Shown here: positions 40,751 to 43,449 of the stretch, in pieces
How the letters are laid out: every line of letters starts with the position of its first letter
How positions within the stretch are numbered: the first letter of the stretch is position 1
DNA from: Planctomycetota bacterium
GTDB taxonomy: Bacteria > Planctomycetota > SZUA-567 > JAKLDR01
Direction: 5' to 3'
Assembly: GCA_022703445.1 (NCBI GenBank)
Contig: JAKLDR010000031.1
Span: 1 to 43,449 of the forward strand
DNA: 43,449 nucleotides
The notes under the pieces: model-generated
Told to the model about the DNA's origin: nothing
The model's database searches: none
The model's input: the letters and a program-made list of their open reading frames with translations, nothing else
Made by a program: the position numbers and the translations under genes

Positions 40751-41179
40751 ATGAGCGACAAGAAGGAACCGCATATTGTCCCTGCCCTCGCTGCCCTGAA
40801 GGCCCAATGGCTGAAATGGTTTGATGGCAAGGAACCAGGAGTCGAAGATGTCGTTCGTTCGGCGCTTGCCTTCTCAGCCCAACATGGACGGCTCGCCTGC
40901 TACGCCGAAGGACCACATATCCTGATCATGGAGGCTGGCAGCTTCCAGGAGCGACTGGAGTTGCCTCTCGCCCGAACCCTGCTGCGGTCAATGTGTGCTC
41001 GGTCTTATGGCCTTTGCCAGGAAGAGGGCACGCTCGATGGCACCGCAAGCCCCTATGGTGGACGTGGAGGGGTCATGGTGGCAGGGAGCACCCTGGTAAC
41101 CGTGATGTACAGCAACGATAATCGGCAGGCGATACGCCTTTCTCTGGAAAGCGCCAAGGCCCAGGAGCCGAAGAAGTGA
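40751..41179 (+). CDS. Orphan immunity-type protein, 142 aa
   Basis: Not recognised. It reads as a small roadblock- or chaperone-like alpha/beta protein (ARLACYAEGPHILIMEAGSF-type centre, GGVMVAGSTLVTVMYSNDNR). ATG 40751 has GGGGGA about 9 bases upstream. The C-terminus EPKK and following GTGA overlap recur at the end of the gene at 42526, suggesting shared history of gene joints. In the 95-bp gap upstream a 15-codon frame (40664-40708) is the only other coding trace. Confidence 0.6.
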   Translation: MSDKKEPHIVPALAALKAQWLKWFDGKEPGVEDVVRSALAFSAQHGRLACYAEGPHILIMEAGSFQERLELPLARTLLRSMCARSYGLCQEEGTLDGTASPYGGRGGVMVAGSTLVTVMYSNDNRQAIRLSLESAKAQEPKK

Positions 41180-41898
41180 GCGAGCCAGCTGATCCAGCCA
41201 ATGACATGCGGTCTGCAGATGCGAAGCCAGTGAGCGGAGGGCCATTGACTCCGGTCATGGTCATGCGCGTTCTGATTGAGACCCTCAAAGGTATGTTCAT
41301 AGGCGTCTTTGATCATCAGGATCGGGTGGCCCAGGCCAAAGCTCAGGCTCTGGCCACGCACACCACCTCGGCTGCTGAGGGGCAGCCCGAAATCATTGTT
41401 GACGAAGACGCGATGCGGCTCGCTTACTCCAAGATCCGCATCATCTCCTTACTGACCTTCTTCTTCGTGTTCCTCCTTCCACTGGCTCTCACTTTTCGGC
41501 TGATCACGAGCCATTGGTGGCTTGGCACGCGCCATACGGTGGCAGACATCACCGTGTGGCATCTGGTGTTTGCAGTGATTCCCTTCTATTTCCTCATGAT
41601 ACTGGGAATGGTCGTCAATGGCTGGGTTACGATATCTGTGGCGCGATGGACGGGGATGCAGGTTTCGCAGGGAGGCGGAGTTACATTTACATGCGGATCC
41701 CCCACGAGTGAAAGCGCACGAGGGGGAGCTGGTCTAGAGAAACGGCCACTCACCAGGATTGTTGTGTGGGTCGTCTTGAGCATATGCTTCTTGCTGGGCC
41801 TTGCTGTCCTGATCCTGATCCTCATCTGCTTCTCCCAAGAGGATGAGATCCGCAGAGAGGGTAGGCAGCCCACCCAGAGGGCGGAGCCCAAGCCGTGA
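41176..41898 (+). CDS. Three-span membrane protein, 240 aa
   Basis: Membrane spans at about 90-112 (ISLLTFFFVFLLPLALTF), 126-149 (VWHLVFAVIPFYFLMILGMV) and 194-217 (VVWVVLSICFLLGLAVLILI). The N-terminal 85 residues are hydrophilic. GTG 41176 overlaps the previous stop as GTGA. Family unknown; a membrane immunity protein against a pore-forming or membrane-crossing toxin is a reasonable inference. Confidence 0.65.
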   Translation: MSEPADPANDMRSADAKPVSGGPLTPVMVMRVLIETLKGMFIGVFDHQDRVAQAKAQALATHTTSAAEGQPEIIVDEDAMRLAYSKIRIISLLTFFFVFLLPLALTFRLITSHWWLGTRHTVADITVWHLVFAVIPFYFLMILGMVVNGWVTISVARWTGMQVSQGGGVTFTCGSPTSESARGGAGLEKRPLTRIVVWVVLSICFLLGLAVLILILICFSQEDEIRREGRQPTQRAEPKP

Positions 41899-42026
41899 GC
41901 GAGCAGGATCATACTGAACTAGAGCGGTTCAGGCGCCTAGGCCCTTTCGGCAAGTTTCAGTGGATTAGCGAACTGCTCTTCGCATGGGTATGCAGAAGAG
42001 GTTGCATGGCTACGGGTGGCCTATGA
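41895..42026 (+). CDS. Small coupled ORF, 43 aa
   Basis: GTG 41895 overlaps the previous stop as GTGA, and its TGA overlaps the next start as ATGA, so both joints are of the operon type. Sequence opens SEQDHTELERFRRLGPFGKF and includes a hydrophobic run (WISELLFAWVC). Function unknown. The double overlap is the main reason for believing it is translated and also fixes the start of the following gene. Confidence 0.55.
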   Translation: MSEQDHTELERFRRLGPFGKFQWISELLFAWVCRRGCMATGGL

Positions 42027-42529
42027 CCTCAACTAGTGATAACACAGGCTCACCCGCCTGGGACAAGCTTATCATCCAGACAAATGGGCTGGACTGCTCA
42101 GATCTTCTGGGCAACTGGTCATGGCTGTTGGGTGACAGGATGCAGCCGCTCTTCCTGACGGTCTTCGGCGACTGGTTTCTGAACGATGAAGCAGGGCACA
42201 TCTACTTCCTCGACTTGATGGAAGGGCAACTTAGTCAGGTCGCGAAGGATCGGGAGGAACTCAATAGGCACCTGGCCGATCAGGACAAGCGAGACACTTG
42301 GTTCATGGAGCACATAGCCTATCGGTGCATCGAGTCGGGGATGCGCCCAGGGCAGGGTGAGTGTTTGGCCTTCAAGATTCCTCCGGTCCTTGGCGGCAAG
42401 ATAGGACATGAGAACATCCAGGTGCTGAGCTTGGCAGTGTACGAGCGAATTATGGGCCAGATTCACAGGCAAGCACATGGCGGCTCAGGGGTTGTGAAGA
42501 AGCTCGCTGTCGATGGGAAGGAACCATGA
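42023..42529 (+). CDS. DUF1851 / Tdi1-type immunity protein, 168 aa
   Basis: The central block LLGNWSWLLGDRMQPLFLTV, FGDWFLNDEAGHIYFLDLME and GQLSQVA matches the DUF1851 (T6SS immunity Tdi1 C-terminal) domain. There a W-x-W-L start is followed by a strand pair describing F-G-D and the F-L-D segment. ATG 42023 overlaps the upstream small ORF as ATGA; an earlier in-frame ATG at 41984 lacks support. The stop overlaps the next start as ATGA. Confidence 0.78.
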   Translation: MTSTSDNTGSPAWDKLIIQTNGLDCSDLLGNWSWLLGDRMQPLFLTVFGDWFLNDEAGHIYFLDLMEGQLSQVAKDREELNRHLADQDKRDTWFMEHIAYRCIESGMRPGQGECLAFKIPPVLGGKIGHENIQVLSLAVYERIMGQIHRQAHGGSGVVKKLAVDGKEP

Positions 42530-43131
42530 TGCTCCCGTCAGGGATAACCTTCTCTGGGCCAGCGATTGACGATCCTGGCCTTCTCGACGATCTACCTGCG
42601 GAGCTGCGGCTTCTGCTACAGGAGCGCAACGGGTTCATCATCCATCACGGTGCACTGCATGTTCGAGGTGTCTGCGTAGATCCGCAGTGGCACTCCCTGC
42701 GCCAGACCTGGAAGGGCAAGAACTCGTTTCAGCAGCTCTATCCCGTCGTTCTTCCGACAGACATCCCATTTGCCCAAGATTGCGTTGGGGACCAGTTTCT
42801 GCTTCGCAACGGCGAAGTTTGGCGCCTGCTTGCCGAGACTGGAGAGGCCGAACAGGTTTCACCCAATCTGCAGACGTTCTTCAGTGAAGTAGAGAAAGAC
42901 CCTGAGGAGTTCCTGAACTTCAGCCCAAAGATGAAGCTGGAGCCAGGGCAACTCATACATGCCTACCCGCCATTTTGTGTTAAGGAGTCGGGAAAAGGGA
43001 CTTCCCTTCGCCCTTGCCCTGCGCATGAGGTGATCCTGTTCCACGCCGAACTGGCCCAGCAGATATCCAAGATCCCTGATGGGGACCAGCTTCGCATCCA
43101 GATCGTGGATGATCGGGAGCCGAAGAAGTGA
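42526..43131 (+). CDS. SUKH/SMI1-like immunity protein, 201 aa
   Basis: Contains DLPAELRLLLQERNGFIIHH followed by GALHVRGV and VGDQFLLRNGEVWRLLAETG, the N-G-F-x3-G...G-D-Q-F-L-x-R pattern of SMI1/KNR4-like proteins, and a closing TFFSEVEKDPEEFLNF helix. A C-terminal extension of about 60 residues is unrecognised. ATG 42526 overlaps the previous stop; a second ATG follows directly. It ends EPKK and joins the next gene as GTGA. Confidence 0.72.
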   Translation: MMLPSGITFSGPAIDDPGLLDDLPAELRLLLQERNGFIIHHGALHVRGVCVDPQWHSLRQTWKGKNSFQQLYPVVLPTDIPFAQDCVGDQFLLRNGEVWRLLAETGEAEQVSPNLQTFFSEVEKDPEEFLNFSPKMKLEPGQLIHAYPPFCVKESGKGTSLRPCPAHEVILFHAELAQQISKIPDGDQLRIQIVDDREPKK

Positions 43132-43352
43132 TCAGTCGCAAGCCGGAAGCTAACTGCTGTCCCCACTGCGGAGGGCCAGTTTCGAATCCCAAGCGCACTG
43201 GCATGTGGGACGAACAGAAGCCTGATGGCAGTCGTGGCGGTGGCGGTTCCTGGGAAGAAGGGGCATGCCAGGCCTGCAACCTGGTCTTGTGCCGCACTCA
43301 CAGCAAGGGCCTGCCTTGCGTCTGGGCGTCAACAAATGTTGAGGTCTCCTGA
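43128..43352 (+). CDS. Small zinc-ribbon protein, 74 aa
   Basis: Two C-x-x-C pairs (CCPHCGG near residue 11 and GACQACNLVL near residue 47) suggest a zinc ribbon, with a further Cys/His pair in LCRTHSKG. GTG 43128 overlaps the previous stop as GTGA. Not assigned to a family; from its place it belongs to the same coupled unit. Confidence 0.6.
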   Translation: MISRKPEANCCPHCGGPVSNPKRTGMWDEQKPDGSRGGGGSWEEGACQACNLVLCRTHSKGLPCVWASTNVEVS

Positions 43353-43400
43353 CTGGTTGAGAGGCTCAAGCCTGAAGAAGTGGAGGCTATCAGCAAGAAG

Positions 43401-43449
43401 ATGTCCAATTACCAGGCCCTCGGGAAAAGGTGGGTTGACATGCTTGCCA
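43401..43449 (+). CDS. Partial ORF running off the right edge
   Basis: ATG 43401 opens MSNYQALGKRWVDMLA and continues past the window. The same frame is open back to the stop at 43352 with coding-like sequence (LVERLKPEEVEAISKK), so the true start may be upstream, for example GTG 43380. Function cannot be judged. Confidence 0.35.
   Translation, partial: MSNYQALGKRWVDMLA

Overview
The window is a GC-rich bacterial accessory region. It combines a glycosyltransferase operon, RHS polymorphic toxins and a long array of immunity-type genes. Several traits recall Planctomycetota or another PVC-like phylum: a zinc-finger/Pro-rich/membrane-anchored protein, a membrane-anchored formylglycine-generating-enzyme-fold protein, and the CLHFRHTFGS-type integrase. 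This lineage call is an inference of moderate-to-low confidence. I saw no rRNA, tRNA or CRISPR.

Layout. (1) 1-11,792: nine + strand genes (185-11,558), every one overlapping the next, mostly by 4 bp. They encode GT4 and GT2 glycosyltransferases (including a 1,473-residue GT4-GT4-GT2-GT2-methyltransferase fusion), an IscU-like protein missing one ligand, a minimal C39-like peptidase, a SWIM zinc-finger protein and a Fic protein. The operon lies between two inverted 96-bp copies of one RHS promoter/leader, so a second RHS gene should start just left of the window. (2) 11,827-18,260: a 1,928-residue RHS protein with an internal DNRLRE-like domain and an AT-richer C-terminal tail, followed by a likely immunity gene. 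(3) 18,540-20,914: terminator, tyrosine integrase, and an FGE-fold protein on the - strand. (4) 21,427-25,548 (-): two short secreted mini-RHS toxin loci. One is intact, with a YwqJ-like deaminase signature and a YwqK-type partner. The other is frameshifted by a deletion between signal peptide and core. (5) 25,788-36,935 (-): a one-strand array of about fifteen small genes (SUKH, DUF4375-like, DUF2314-like, HEAT, many unknown) with no adjacent toxins. (6) 37,097-43,449 (mostly +): a second array with SUKH, DUF1851, zinc-ribbon and membrane proteins, much of it translationally coupled.

Two repeat families punctuate the arrays. R1 (seven clear copies and one degenerate) sits just 5' of immunity genes and ends in a possible start codon. 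R2 (eight copies) sits just 3' of immunity genes and at module boundaries; one copy coincides with the point where an integrase gene is cut off. My reading is that toxin/immunity modules are exchanged and displaced immunity genes retained, with R1 and R2 as homology or recombination sites. This is inferred from layout only.
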